From NCBI GenBank assembly GCA_963778675.1, contig CAVZVI010000012.1, positions 116,438-180,437 on the forward strand: a stretch of 64,000 nucleotides of DNA. The letters are read 5' to 3'. The notes below the pieces were generated by a model. The model was given only the letters and a program-made list of their open reading frames with translations. It was not told where the DNA came from and made no database searches. The translations under genes were made by a program, and so were the position numbers. The number at the start of each line of letters is the position of its first letter. Positions within the stretch are counted from its first letter, which is position 1. This document shows, piece by piece, positions 9,183-16,717 of the stretch. The DNA comes from CAWCDJ01 sp963778675 (GTDB lineage: Bacteria > Acidobacteriota > Terriglobia > Bryobacterales > Bryobacteraceae).

Positions 9183-9389
9183 TCAGGCAGCCCTGGTGGA
9201 GGGGTCATCCCGGGATTCGGTGGCCTCCGGCTTTTGCGCGGCCGGCTGCGCGTTGCAGACCGGGCAGCAATGGCCGCAGTACCAGCCGTGCACCTCCTCC
9301 GGCATATGCAGCCGGTTCGGCCAGTTTCCGCAGATGTCGCAGCAACCTTTCACCCGCTCGGAGATGTGACAGTTTGGCCTCATATACAT
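9183..9389 (-). CDS. Small cysteine-rich, zinc-ribbon-like protein
   Basis: A 68-residue product starting at 9389 (ATG four bases after AAGGA). Its centre carries three CxxC-type pairs: GCCDICGNW, then YCGHCCPVC about 20 residues later. This spacing could hold a zinc ion or an iron-sulfur cluster. A charged tail (QKPEATESRDDPST) follows. No family is recognised. It is transcribed away from the MerR-family regulator at 9550, and the 160 bases between them contain a perfect palindrome (9517-9528). That arrangement is typical of a MerR regulator and its target, so control by that protein is a reasonable inference. Upstream in-frame sequence to 9599 overlaps this control region and is unlikely to be translated. 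Confidence 0.6.
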   Translation of the reverse strand: MYMRPNCHISERVKGCCDICGNWPNRLHMPEEVHGWYCGHCCPVCNAQPAAQKPEATESRDDPSTRAA

Positions 9390-9516
9390 ATTTTCCTTGC
9401 AGTTGACCTTCCACTTCAAAGGACCACGTACCAGCAGGGATTGCAGATCCGGGCGCCGCGATGGAGTAAATTTATCATTCGTTTCTCTTGACTGCTGCAG
9501 TTTCCTGTTGACTCGT

Positions 9517-9528
9517 CTACAACTGTAG
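9517..9528. promoter_or_regulatory. Perfect 12-bp palindrome, candidate MerR-family operator
   Basis: CTACAACTGTAG reads the same on both strands apart from the central two bases. It lies 21 bases upstream of the merR-family ATG and 127 bases upstream of the cysteine-rich gene on the other strand. TTGACT hexamers occur at 9488-9493 and 9508-9513. MerR proteins bind dyads within promoters, which fits the position, but no well-spaced -10 was identified. Confidence 0.45.
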
Positions 9529-9549
9529 GGTTGAGACTGGGATCTGGAC

Positions 9550-10083
9550 ATGTTGACCGTTTCCAAACTTGCCCACGACTGCGGCTTAAGCCGCAGCACC
9601 GTGTTGTATTACGAGTCCATCGGCCTGCTGAAGGCGCCGTTGCGCACCGCCGGCAACTATCGCAGTTACGGCGGCAGGGAGTTGGCGCGCCTGCGCCAGA
9701 TCTGCCTGTATCGCAACGCCGGCCTGAGCCTGGCCGATATCCGGGAGGTGCTGGATCGTTCGGATTCCGGCGCATCCTCGGTCTTGAAGCGGCGTCTGGT
9801 GGAACTGGATGGAGAGATCGAGCGATTGCGGGATCACCAGCGGGCGATTCTGAAACTCTTGAAAGTCAAAACGTTACTAAGGAGAAACCAGTTGATTACC
9901 AAAGAAAAGTGGGTAAGCGTCATGAAGGCCGCGGGCTTCACCGAAGCCGATATGCAGCGGTGGCACGCGGAGTTCGAAAAGTCCGCTCCGCAGGAGCACG
10001 AAGAATTCCTTACGTTCCTCCATATCCCATCCGATGAGATTCGCTCGATTCGCGAGTGGAGCCGCAAACCGGAAGCCCGGTAG
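9550..10083 (+). CDS. MerR-family transcriptional regulator
   Basis: A 177-residue regulator. The N-terminal winged helix-turn-helix is canonical (MLTVSKLAHDCGLSRST, YYESIGLL, YRSYGGRELARLRQICLYR). The dimerisation helix follows (SSVLKRRLVELDGEIERLRDHQRAIL, about residues 78-103). The C-terminal domain (about 110-177, KEKWVSVMKAAGFTEADM and WHAEFEKSAPQEHEEF) resembles the alpha-helical ligand-binding region of TipA/multidrug-type MerR proteins rather than metal sensors, and it has no cysteine cluster. The ATG at 9550 follows GGGATCTGGAC, a weak ribosome site. It diverges from a small cysteine-rich gene, the likely target. Inducer unknown. Confidence 0.88.
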   Translation: MLTVSKLAHDCGLSRSTVLYYESIGLLKAPLRTAGNYRSYGGRELARLRQICLYRNAGLSLADIREVLDRSDSGASSVLKRRLVELDGEIERLRDHQRAILKLLKVKTLLRRNQLITKEKWVSVMKAAGFTEADMQRWHAEFEKSAPQEHEEFLTFLHIPSDEIRSIREWSRKPEAR

Positions 10084-10091
10084 GCGCCGTC

Positions 10092-11015
10092 TCAGAAGGT
10101 GGCCAGTTGGGCCAGATTGGTCTTGGGCTCGCTGATATGTCCTTTTATCGTATTGCCGCCAATCTGGTCCACCACCAGTTCGAGAGGCCACCTGCGGGAC
10201 GGGAGCGTCACCGTCACCGGCTCATGCAGGTTCACATGCCTCCGCTCGACGTGCCCGTTCGCCGTCTTCAGCAGCAGGTCGCAGGACCCGCGCTTCAAAC
10301 TCACCTGGCGCACGGAAACATGGAGCGGGCCGACGCGATTATACTGGGCGGACTTCGCCAGTTGAAACCGGTAATACGTCAGCCGCCCCTTCTCGGAAGC
10401 CCCCGGCTTGCGCTGCCGCGCGCCGTTCTTCGATGCCGGCCGCGCCGCGCGGGCGCGCACCCTGGGCTGGACCGCCGCGTTCCGCACCGTCAAAGCCTGA
10501 ATCCGGTCCGATACGGAGCGGAGTTGTACCTGGAGATCCTGCACCGACGCATCCAGCGACTGGTTCGAGGCGGCCAGGGTTGCAGCGTGGCGGCGCTCAC
10601 TGCTGAGGCCGATCAGAGCCGCCGCCGAGATCCCCGAAAGGACAAGGACGCAAGCGGCCAAGCCCCAGACCGGGCGCCGGCCGGGAAGAGGCGGGGCTTC
10701 GGCCGCAGGGGCGGAAATCTCTTTCAGCGCGGGGTCGGTAACCACGAAATCGACGGCCATGAGCAGCCCAAAGCTGGTCTCGGCATAGCGGTAATGACGG
10801 CTCACGACCCGGTAGTCCAGTTGCCTTCCCGGTTCCGTCAAGGTGAGTGACACCGTGTCTCCCACCGCCGGAATCGGAAGGTTGCCCGCGGGCGTCCCGG
10901 CCGGCACTTCGAACTGCAGCCTCTCCTCCTGAGTCCAGTCGCATGGCTTGTCGTCGTTTGGACCCCGGTATTGAAATTGAACGGAAACCCTCGTCTTCAC
11001 ATCTTTTGGATCCAT
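10092..11015 (-). CDS. Single-pass membrane protein with coiled coil, function unknown
   Basis: A 307-residue protein starting at 11015, where GAGG lies eight bases before the ATG. The N-terminal 105 residues form a beta-rich domain (VSVQFQYRGPNDDKP, QFEVPAGTPAGNLPIPAVG, YRVVSRHYRYAE). One membrane helix follows at about 120-140 (VWGLAACVLVLSGISAAALI), then a short coiled coil (ASNQSLDASVQDLQVQL) and a basic linker. A second beta-rich domain at about 215-307 contains SLKRGSCDLLLKTANGHVE. The N-terminal domain may be cytoplasmic and PilZ-like in size, but PilZ motifs are absent. It is tail-to-tail with the MerR gene and lies just downstream of the Oar-like receptor. I do not recognise the family. 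Confidence 0.65.
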   Translation of the reverse strand: MDPKDVKTRVSVQFQYRGPNDDKPCDWTQEERLQFEVPAGTPAGNLPIPAVGDTVSLTLTEPGRQLDYRVVSRHYRYAETSFGLLMAVDFVVTDPALKEISAPAAEAPPLPGRRPVWGLAACVLVLSGISAAALIGLSSERRHAATLAASNQSLDASVQDLQVQLRSVSDRIQALTVRNAAVQPRVRARAARPASKNGARQRKPGASEKGRLTYYRFQLAKSAQYNRVGPLHVSVRQVSLKRGSCDLLLKTANGHVERRHVNLHEPVTVTLPSRRWPLELVVDQIGGNTIKGHISEPKTNLAQLATF

Positions 11016-11159
11016 GGGCACAGCCTCAAACGCACATCCTATCCAGCGCTGCTCTGCAAAGGAAGGGCCACCGCGCACAAAATGGTGCCCCCGATACAGA
11101 ACCGTCAACAGTGGCGACGCGAACGCCGCCCCGGTGGTTGCATTGGAGGCCGTCGCCGG

Positions 11160-14100
11160 TCAAAACATGAACTTCAGCGCAAGCTGCAGTTGCCGCGGGA
11201 TATTGGAAATGCTGCTCACCACGCCGGCGGTGCCGTAACTGATCGAACCATTGGAGTAAGACGGCGCGATCGAGTTGCCCGGCACGCCCAGAACCATGTG
11301 GTTGAAAACGTTGAATGCTTCAGCGCGGAACTGGAGTTTCTTCGTTTCTGTAATCGAAATCTCTTTCGCCAGAGTTACGTCCAGATTGATCCATCGCATG
11401 GACCGCAGGCCGCCGATCGGGGCATCCCCGAAACCGTAACCGGGACCAACCTGGAGCGATGCGGGGCTGACAAAGCAGGCAGGGTTGTACCATTGCGACA
11501 CAGTCTGGTTGGACGGCGTCAGGTTGCAGCCCGGAAGAACGCTCGGCCGGCTGTACCCGGTGATCGACCCACCCGCGTTGGAGAGATTTGCCGGATCCGT
11601 GCTGGTCGGCGCTACCCCGGCGATCGATGCCGGGACGCAGTTGGTTGCCGACGACGAGGAGCAGATGTTGCTGGCTCCGCCCCAACTCGGGTTGAATGCC
11701 TGGCCGCTGCGCGCCAGGAAAGCGTAGTTGGTCTCCCAGTTCCCGAGCACCCGCGAAAGCAATCCATGCTTCAACCAGCGTTGTCCCTGCCCGAACGGCA
11801 ACTGGTAGACCGCGCTCACGGTGAACACTTTGGGTATGTCGAACGAGCAGACCCCCTTCGACAAATGCGCGTTGAAATAGTATTCGTACGGGGCGCTCTC
11901 CGCGCCGTTCTCGGCGTTAAAGTCGCCGTTCGAATCCCCCAGGCATTTTTCCCAAGTGAATGCGACCAACGTCTGCAGCCCGTGCGAGAAGCGGTGCTGG
12001 AACTGGGCCTCCAGCGCGTGGAAGGTCGAAAAACCGTTGGATTCGGAGTAATTCCAGCCTTGCGCCGCAAACGGCATGTACTCCCTCTGGTTGATCAACG
12101 CCGGGGTCAGCGGCGTGCCCGGGCACGTAAATCCCTGCGCCGGGTTGTTCTCGCAGAACGGGCCGCCCTGCGGGTAATTGGCCTTGCAGCACCACTCGAG
12201 CCGCTGCGTATGGCTTCCCACGTACGCCACCGAAGCCATGGTGTTGGGGGACAGTTGCCGCTCGAGCTGGATGTTCCATTGCTGCGACCTGGGGTCGCTG
12301 TAGTTCGGATCGTTGGTGTAGCCCCCGAAGGTGGAACCCCATGGGGTGGGCGCAACCACGATCGGGTTGCTCCCCGCCAGGCCGGTGAGCTGAGAAGTCA
12401 TATAGCCGCCGTACGGGCCGCAGCTTGTCCCGCTGTTGCAGATGGGCGCCACGGTCGGAGTGGCGGCCGTTCCGATCGGTGCGGTATTGAGCGTGTCGGA
12501 GACCCCCCGCGTCCACGGCCAGATCGAACCCTGCAGCGTATTCTCCGCGTACTGGCTGCGATAAGCGATCGGGTCGTAAAAGATCCCGTAGCCGGCTCGC
12601 AGCACGGTCTTCGGCAGGAACCCCCAGGCGATGCCGACCCGCGGGCCGATGTTGTCCTTGATCGATTTCAGTGCCGGCTGGCTGGAGGAGAAGACGATAT
12701 TGTTGAGCGTGTTGTAGGTTACGCCGCCGACCGTCACGATGAATGCCGAGTTGGCGCTGGTCAGGCCGCCCGGCACGCACGGAGGCAACTGAGGCGAACC
12801 GCATCCCGATGAGTATGCGGAGCCTTGCGCCGATCCGATAATGAACTTCCCGGCCGGAAGGTTCAGGGCATTCACGGTCTCGCCATTGCTGACCAGCAGT
12901 TTCACCGCCGGGTCATAGTCGTACCGCAGGCCGAGATCGATTGTCAGGTTCGACCGCAAGTGCCACTCGTCCTGGACGAAAAAGCCGACTGGCGCCATCT
13001 TGACGTGGACTTCTTCATACTGCGGCACGTTCACCGTCAACCCGCTCGGCAGGTCGAGCAGCATCGACGCCAGGGCGTTGCCTTGATTGCTGCCGCAGGC
13101 AAAGAGTCCGGAGCCGTTGGTCGGGCAGGTCTGCGTCGCGGCGGAGGTGAACGTCTCGTAGGTGTTGATCTCCAGCCGGTTCTCGTAGAGGTACTCGCCG
13201 CCCCACCGAAGCGTGTGGTTGCCGTGAGACCAGGTCATGGCGCCGCTGAAGTTGTGCTCCGGATTGGCGCGGTGTTGCGGGCCGACGTTGCCGATTCCAC
13301 TGTTGGCGGAACCGATGTAGCTGGCAATGTTCAGGAAGAAGCCGGCGGTCGTGTTCAGGTTGGAGAATCCGGCCTGAGTCTCGGGGGTATAGCCTTGTGG
13401 ATTGGTCGGATTGACCATGACGGGGCGCGCGTTGACCCCTCCGCGCACTGAGAGGATCAGGTTCGGAGTGAAGATGTGATCCCAGGCGCCGCCGATGTTC
13501 CAGGTATGGAACGGGCTCGGCGTGATGGAGGTGGTCCCCGCCACGATGCCGTTGTTCGTATCCCACATCATGTAAGCCCGGCCGAACACGGTGTTCTTGT
13601 CGCTGAAGTGATGGTCCACGCGAAAATCGAAATTATTGGCATTGTTGATGGTGTTCCGCTGATCCAGGCAGTTGTCCACCGCAAAAGCGTAGTTCGGCGA
13701 AAACGCGCAGTTCTTGTATTCGGCTCCGGTGTAGGCCTGGATCACGGTCGCCAGCTTGGTATCGAGGAGAGCGGCCGGAATCCTGTTGCACGGGCTGCCC
13801 CCCGCCGCCTGGATCCCGTATCCCGGCTGGCCAAATGCCAAACCGGGGGTCAATAGAGACATCGGGTTTCCCGAGGGATCGCAGCGGAACGGAACCGCCG
13901 AGCTGGGACCCGATTCGGCGAACGGGTTGAAGATCGTGTTTGGCGTGACGCCTGTCTTGGTCGAATTCACCGCCCCGATCAGGCTTTGGGTAAAGTCGCC
14001 CGAAAGTTCCGCCGCGGTCGGCACCTTGACGTAGCTGTTGTTTGGCTGCGAATACCTCCACCCTTCGTATGCCACATAGAAGAAGGTCTTGTTGTGGATG

Positions 14101-15140
14101 ATCGGCCCGCCGAAGGTGCCGCCGAATTCGTTCTGCGAATAGCCGAGCGGCGAAACCGGGGTGCCGGAAAGGATGGCGGCCGCGCCCGCCGCCGTCTGCG
14201 TCCCCGCCGCCACGTTGCCCGCCAGCTTGTCGGCCAGCGACGAACATGTGGCCGCCGTGCAGAAGCCGGTGAAGGGGTTGCGGGCATCGAAGATCGCGCT
14301 GCGTGCGAATTCCCAGGCCGAGCCATGGAAACTGTTGGTCCCGCTCTTGGTTACGATGTTCACCACTGACCCCAGCACATTCCCGTACTGCGCGTCGTTG
14401 TTGTGCGACTGCACCTTGAATTCCTGAACCGTGTCGGCGATGGGAGGGACCGCCCAGCCTCCGCCCCGGTCGTCCGTATTGATGATGCCGTCCATGTAGA
14501 ACGCGTTGGACCGGTTGCCCGCGCCGTTCACCGATGGTTTGTAGACGATCGAGCCGGGGATGGATATGTTGCCGCCATCCGGGTTGCCGCCGGCACCGGT
14601 CTTGCCGGCGCTATTGCCCTGTGACGTGTCGAGCGGGTTTACGCCGGGCTGCAGGATCATCAATTCCGTGAAGTTGCGCCCGTTCAGGGGAAGCTCGTGG
14701 ATCATCTGTTCGTCCATGGTCGTGCCCAGTTCGGTGCTCGCCCGCTGGACCATGACTTCCACCGAACTGGCACTGACCTCCACCGTCTCGGTGGTGGCGC
14801 CCACTTCGAGCGTGATCTTCTCGGTCAACGTCTGGTTCACATCGAGCTTGAACACCGGCAGCGCGACTTTCTTGAAGCCGGTCTTCGACGCCGTCAGCGC
14901 GTAGTTGCCGGGAAGGAGATTAATGATGGTGAACGCTCCTTCCCCGTTGGTGGTCCTGGTGCTGATGACGTTCGTCGCCTGGTTCACGACGGTCACGGTG
15001 GCGTCCGGCACCGAAGCCCCGGTAGAATCCACCACGGTGCCGTTCACGACAGCCGTCGGCGATTGCGCCATCAGGGCTCCTCCTGCAAAAACCAGGCACA
15101 CCGCAACCAACGTCGCGACTGGAATACGGGGCAGCTTCAT
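11160..15140 (-). CDS. Oar-like TonB-dependent receptor with carboxypeptidase-regulatory domain
   Basis: A giant outer-membrane receptor (1326 residues) of the Oar type abundant in Acidobacteriota, probably for large or carbohydrate-derived ligands. The start at 15140 lies seven bases after GGAGG and gives a signal peptide ending ALMAQ. A CarboxypepD_reg domain (NGTVVDSTGASVPDATVTV) spans about residues 25-115. The plug follows about 120-260 (ELPLNGRNFTELMILQPGV, and GNVLGSVVNIVTKSGTNSF). Then comes the 22-strand barrel, ending in the outer-membrane signature LQLALKFMF with a C-terminal phenylalanine. No partner SusD gene is present. Promoter-like repeats lie upstream at 15271-15346. Confidence 0.93.
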   Translation of the reverse strand: MKLPRIPVATLVAVCLVFAGGALMAQSPTAVVNGTVVDSTGASVPDATVTVVNQATNVISTRTTNGEGAFTIINLLPGNYALTASKTGFKKVALPVFKLDVNQTLTEKITLEVGATTETVEVSASSVEVMVQRASTELGTTMDEQMIHELPLNGRNFTELMILQPGVNPLDTSQGNSAGKTGAGGNPDGGNISIPGSIVYKPSVNGAGNRSNAFYMDGIINTDDRGGGWAVPPIADTVQEFKVQSHNNDAQYGNVLGSVVNIVTKSGTNSFHGSAWEFARSAIFDARNPFTGFCTAATCSSLADKLAGNVAAGTQTAAGAAAILSGTPVSPLGYSQNEFGGTFGGPIIHNKTFFYVAYEGWRYSQPNNSYVKVPTAAELSGDFTQSLIGAVNSTKTGVTPNTIFNPFAESGPSSAVPFRCDPSGNPMSLLTPGLAFGQPGYGIQAAGGSPCNRIPAALLDTKLATVIQAYTGAEYKNCAFSPNYAFAVDNCLDQRNTINNANNFDFRVDHHFSDKNTVFGRAYMMWDTNNGIVAGTTSITPSPFHTWNIGGAWDHIFTPNLILSVRGGVNARPVMVNPTNPQGYTPETQAGFSNLNTTAGFFLNIASYIGSANSGIGNVGPQHRANPEHNFSGAMTWSHGNHTLRWGGEYLYENRLEINTYETFTSAATQTCPTNGSGLFACGSNQGNALASMLLDLPSGLTVNVPQYEEVHVKMAPVGFFVQDEWHLRSNLTIDLGLRYDYDPAVKLLVSNGETVNALNLPAGKFIIGSAQGSAYSSGCGSPQLPPCVPGGLTSANSAFIVTVGGVTYNTLNNIVFSSSQPALKSIKDNIGPRVGIAWGFLPKTVLRAGYGIFYDPIAYRSQYAENTLQGSIWPWTRGVSDTLNTAPIGTAATPTVAPICNSGTSCGPYGGYMTSQLTGLAGSNPIVVAPTPWGSTFGGYTNDPNYSDPRSQQWNIQLERQLSPNTMASVAYVGSHTQRLEWCCKANYPQGGPFCENNPAQGFTCPGTPLTPALINQREYMPFAAQGWNYSESNGFSTFHALEAQFQHRFSHGLQTLVAFTWEKCLGDSNGDFNAENGAESAPYEYYFNAHLSKGVCSFDIPKVFTVSAVYQLPFGQGQRWLKHGLLSRVLGNWETNYAFLARSGQAFNPSWGGASNICSSSSATNCVPASIAGVAPTSTDPANLSNAGGSITGYSRPSVLPGCNLTPSNQTVSQWYNPACFVSPASLQVGPGYGFGDAPIGGLRSMRWINLDVTLAKEISITETKKLQFRAEAFNVFNHMVLGVPGNSIAPSYSNGSISYGTAGVVSSISNIPRQLQLALKFMF

Positions 15141-15270
15141 CTTTCGACCTCCTGGAACTTGGAATCTTCGGTTGACCCGAGGACGCACAACTCCACCTCC
15201 TGGTTTGAAGGCCAGAAGAGCGGCGGCAGCGAAAACGCCGTGCGAAATTCCCCTCTCTAATACAGCTTAT

Positions 15271-15346
15271 TTGTCAATGTTTTAGCGATAACGAGATCAT
15301 GGACCAAAGAGTTCGCCGTTGTCAATGGCTAATTTTAGCGATATCG
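15271..15346 (-). promoter_or_regulatory. Two direct copies of a TTGACA-containing element upstream of the Oar-like receptor
   Basis: On the minus strand the motif ATCGCTAAAA followed by CATTGACAA occurs twice, at 15271-15293 and 15319-15346, with start positions 48 bases apart. Each copy includes a perfect -35 hexamer TTGACA. The upstream copy is followed after 18 bases by CATGAT, a possible -10. The repeated ATCGCTAAAA block next to each TTGACA looks like a regulator-binding half site. The intergenic space is shared with the divergent methyltransferase. Promoter assignment is inference from spacing. Confidence 0.5.
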
Positions 15347-15379
15347 TTCCGCATGGCCGCGGGAAGTGTACCCTGAAGC

Positions 15380-16042
15380 GTGGACCCGGAGTTGCGCCGC
15401 GCCTGGACGGAAATCGTCACCCCCGATGATTACGAGGAGCACATGGCCTCCATCGGGCAGGCGCAAGCCGCCGCCGATCTGACGCGCCATCTGATCGAAC
15501 TGGCTTCGCTGCCTGCGGGTAGCGCCATCACGATCGCGGGCGCCGGGACCGGGCAGATGTTCGATTTTCTGGACCCGTCCGTCTTTCGTCCATTCCGCCT
15601 CACCTGCGCGGATCTCAATCCCGCGTTTCTGGCGCGCCTGAGAGAAAGGCTCGCCAGGCACGGATTAGGCGCCGAGATTGTAGCGGACGATATCGAGCGC
15701 ACCAACCTCGAGCCGGGATGCCATCTCCTCCTGGCCGCGCTGCTGCTGGAGCACATCGACTGGCGCCGGGGAGTGGAGGTATTGGCCGGCCTGCGGCCGG
15801 GGGCTTGCGGCATCATCCTGCAGGAAAACCCGCCGGAGATGACCGCCGCCGTCACACCGGGCCGCCGCCTGCCGCCCTCGATCGCCGAGGCCGTCAAGAC
15901 CGGCCACCCCGCGCTGGTACCGAGAGAGGAACTCATTCAGGCCATGACCGCACATGGCTACCGCTGCCGGGAAAGCGCATTTCGTGAAGTGGCCGATAGC
16001 AAGCGGCTGGCCGGACTGCTGTTCGAGGGTGCTGTAGCGTAG
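15380..16042 (+). CDS. Class I SAM-dependent methyltransferase
   Basis: A 220-residue Rossmann-fold methyltransferase. Motif I is AITIAGAGTGQMFDFL (about residues 50-65), and the acidic residue binding the SAM ribose is in LTCADLNPAF (about 75-84). Motif II/III is DDIERTNLEPGCHLLLAALL, and the later strand is GIILQENPPE. The substrate cannot be told. The start is GTG at 15380. A GTACCC hexamer lies shortly upstream with only a few bases of leader, so the message may be nearly leaderless. It is divergent from the Oar-like receptor. After its stop codon lies a GC palindrome (16042-16055). Confidence 0.8.
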   Translation: MDPELRRAWTEIVTPDDYEEHMASIGQAQAAADLTRHLIELASLPAGSAITIAGAGTGQMFDFLDPSVFRPFRLTCADLNPAFLARLRERLARHGLGAEIVADDIERTNLEPGCHLLLAALLLEHIDWRRGVEVLAGLRPGACGIILQENPPEMTAAVTPGRRLPPSIAEAVKTGHPALVPREELIQAMTAHGYRCRESAFREVADSKRLAGLLFEGAVA

Positions 16043-16055
16043 GGCCGGCCGGCCC
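16042..16055. terminator. GC-rich perfect palindrome after the methyltransferase gene
   Basis: GGGCCGGCCGGCCC starts on the last base of the stop codon. It could fold as a strong stem and end transcription of the methyltransferase, but no T-run follows, so it is only a candidate. Confidence 0.35.
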
Positions 16056-16079
16056 CCGGTGCCGAAGGCGCCATCCGCT

Positions 16080-16135
16080 CTACTCCCGCCGGAGGGCGCG
16101 GACCGGATCGACCTGAGTGACACGCCGGGACGGCG
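16080..16135 (-). pseudogene. Remnant of an ADOP permease C-terminus
   Basis: On the minus strand this stretch reads PSRRVTQVDPVRALRRE followed by a stop codon at 16082-16080. That is the near-invariant C-terminal tail of Acidobacteria orphan permeases (compare PARRAMKVDPVVALRWE and PAERAARVNPNVALRYE from intact genes in this window). Upstream of the tail, similarity disappears within about six codons (WPAPP). Only about 17 codons of the former gene survive, abutting a plus-strand remnant of a different gene. This indicates a deletion or recombination endpoint near 16135. Confidence 0.75.
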
Positions 16136-16323
16136 GGGCTGGCCAACGCCGAAGCCATCGTCTACACGGAAGGATTTATCGGCACGGGCTTGCTGGCCGG
16201 CAATTCTTTCACGAACTCGCTGGTGACGCTATCAGTGACCGGGGACACGTCTGCCGTGACAAATCCATTCTCCGGGTTTTATGCTCTACTCCCGGTGACT
16301 GTCTCGATCAATGTGGATTCACT
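16136..16323 (+). pseudogene. Remnant of a secreted (PEP-CTERM-like) protein N-terminus
   Basis: The plus strand reads GLANAEAIVYTEGFIGTG, LLAGNSFTNSLVTLSVTGDT and NPFSGFYALLPVTVSINV. This looks like the end of a signal peptide followed by the first beta strands of small extracellular proteins that often carry a PEP-CTERM anchor. There is no credible start codon or ribosome site, and the frame runs on into the padR gene instead of completing a domain. It is therefore judged to be a broken 5' fragment. The family assignment is from pattern memory and is tentative; a chance open frame is the alternative. Confidence 0.4.
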
Positions 16324-16359
16324 CAGGCCGTCCAATGACTCAATCGACGAAGATGCGGC

Positions 16360-16388
16360 TTGCGGCGGTGGTCCATTTGGTCTACAAT
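16360..16388 (+). promoter_or_regulatory. Promoter of the padR-ADOP operon
   Basis: TTGCGG at 16360-16365 and TACAAT at 16383-16388 are separated by exactly 17 bases. The padR ATG lies 11 bases after the -10, so the transcript would have only about five leader bases, and no ribosome-binding site is visible. Confidence 0.6.
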
Positions 16389-16399
16389 TCAGAACAAAT

Positions 16400-16717
16400 A
16401 TGCGAGACCACTATCTCGGAGAGTTCGAGCAGATCGTTCTCCTCGCCGTGATTCGCCTCGGGGACAAGGCCTACGGCGTCCCGATCCGGCGCGAAATCGA
16501 AGAACGCGTCGGACGCAAAGTGACCGTGGGCGCGCTATACTCCACGCTCGATCGGCTGGAGGCGAAGGGGTACGTCAGCTCCTGGTTCGCCGATCCCACA
16601 GCGGAGCGCGGCGGGCGGTCGCGACGGTACTTCCGGGTGGAACCCCTGGGGGCCGAGGCGCTGGCGCGAGCCAAAGAGATGCTGGAGCGCATGTGGAAGG
16701 GGGTCCGGCTTGCCTGA
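16400..16717 (+). CDS. PadR-family transcriptional regulator (Acidobacteria type)
   Basis: A 105-residue winged helix-turn-helix regulator: MRDHYLGEFEQIVLLAV, then AYGVPIRREIEERVGR, the recognition region VTVGALYSTLDRLEAKGYV, and the wing ERGGRSRRYFRVEPLGAEAL. This compact form, beginning LGEFE and placed directly before an orphan permease, is the Acidobacteria subtype that accompanies ADOP genes. The frame is open upstream to 16190, but that part belongs to a gene remnant. The ATG at 16400 fits family length and the promoter. Its stop overlaps the TTG start of the permease gene by eight bases, so the two are translationally coupled. It probably represses its own operon. Confidence 0.9.
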   Translation: MRDHYLGEFEQIVLLAVIRLGDKAYGVPIRREIEERVGRKVTVGALYSTLDRLEAKGYVSSWFADPTAERGGRSRRYFRVEPLGAEALARAKEMLERMWKGVRLA

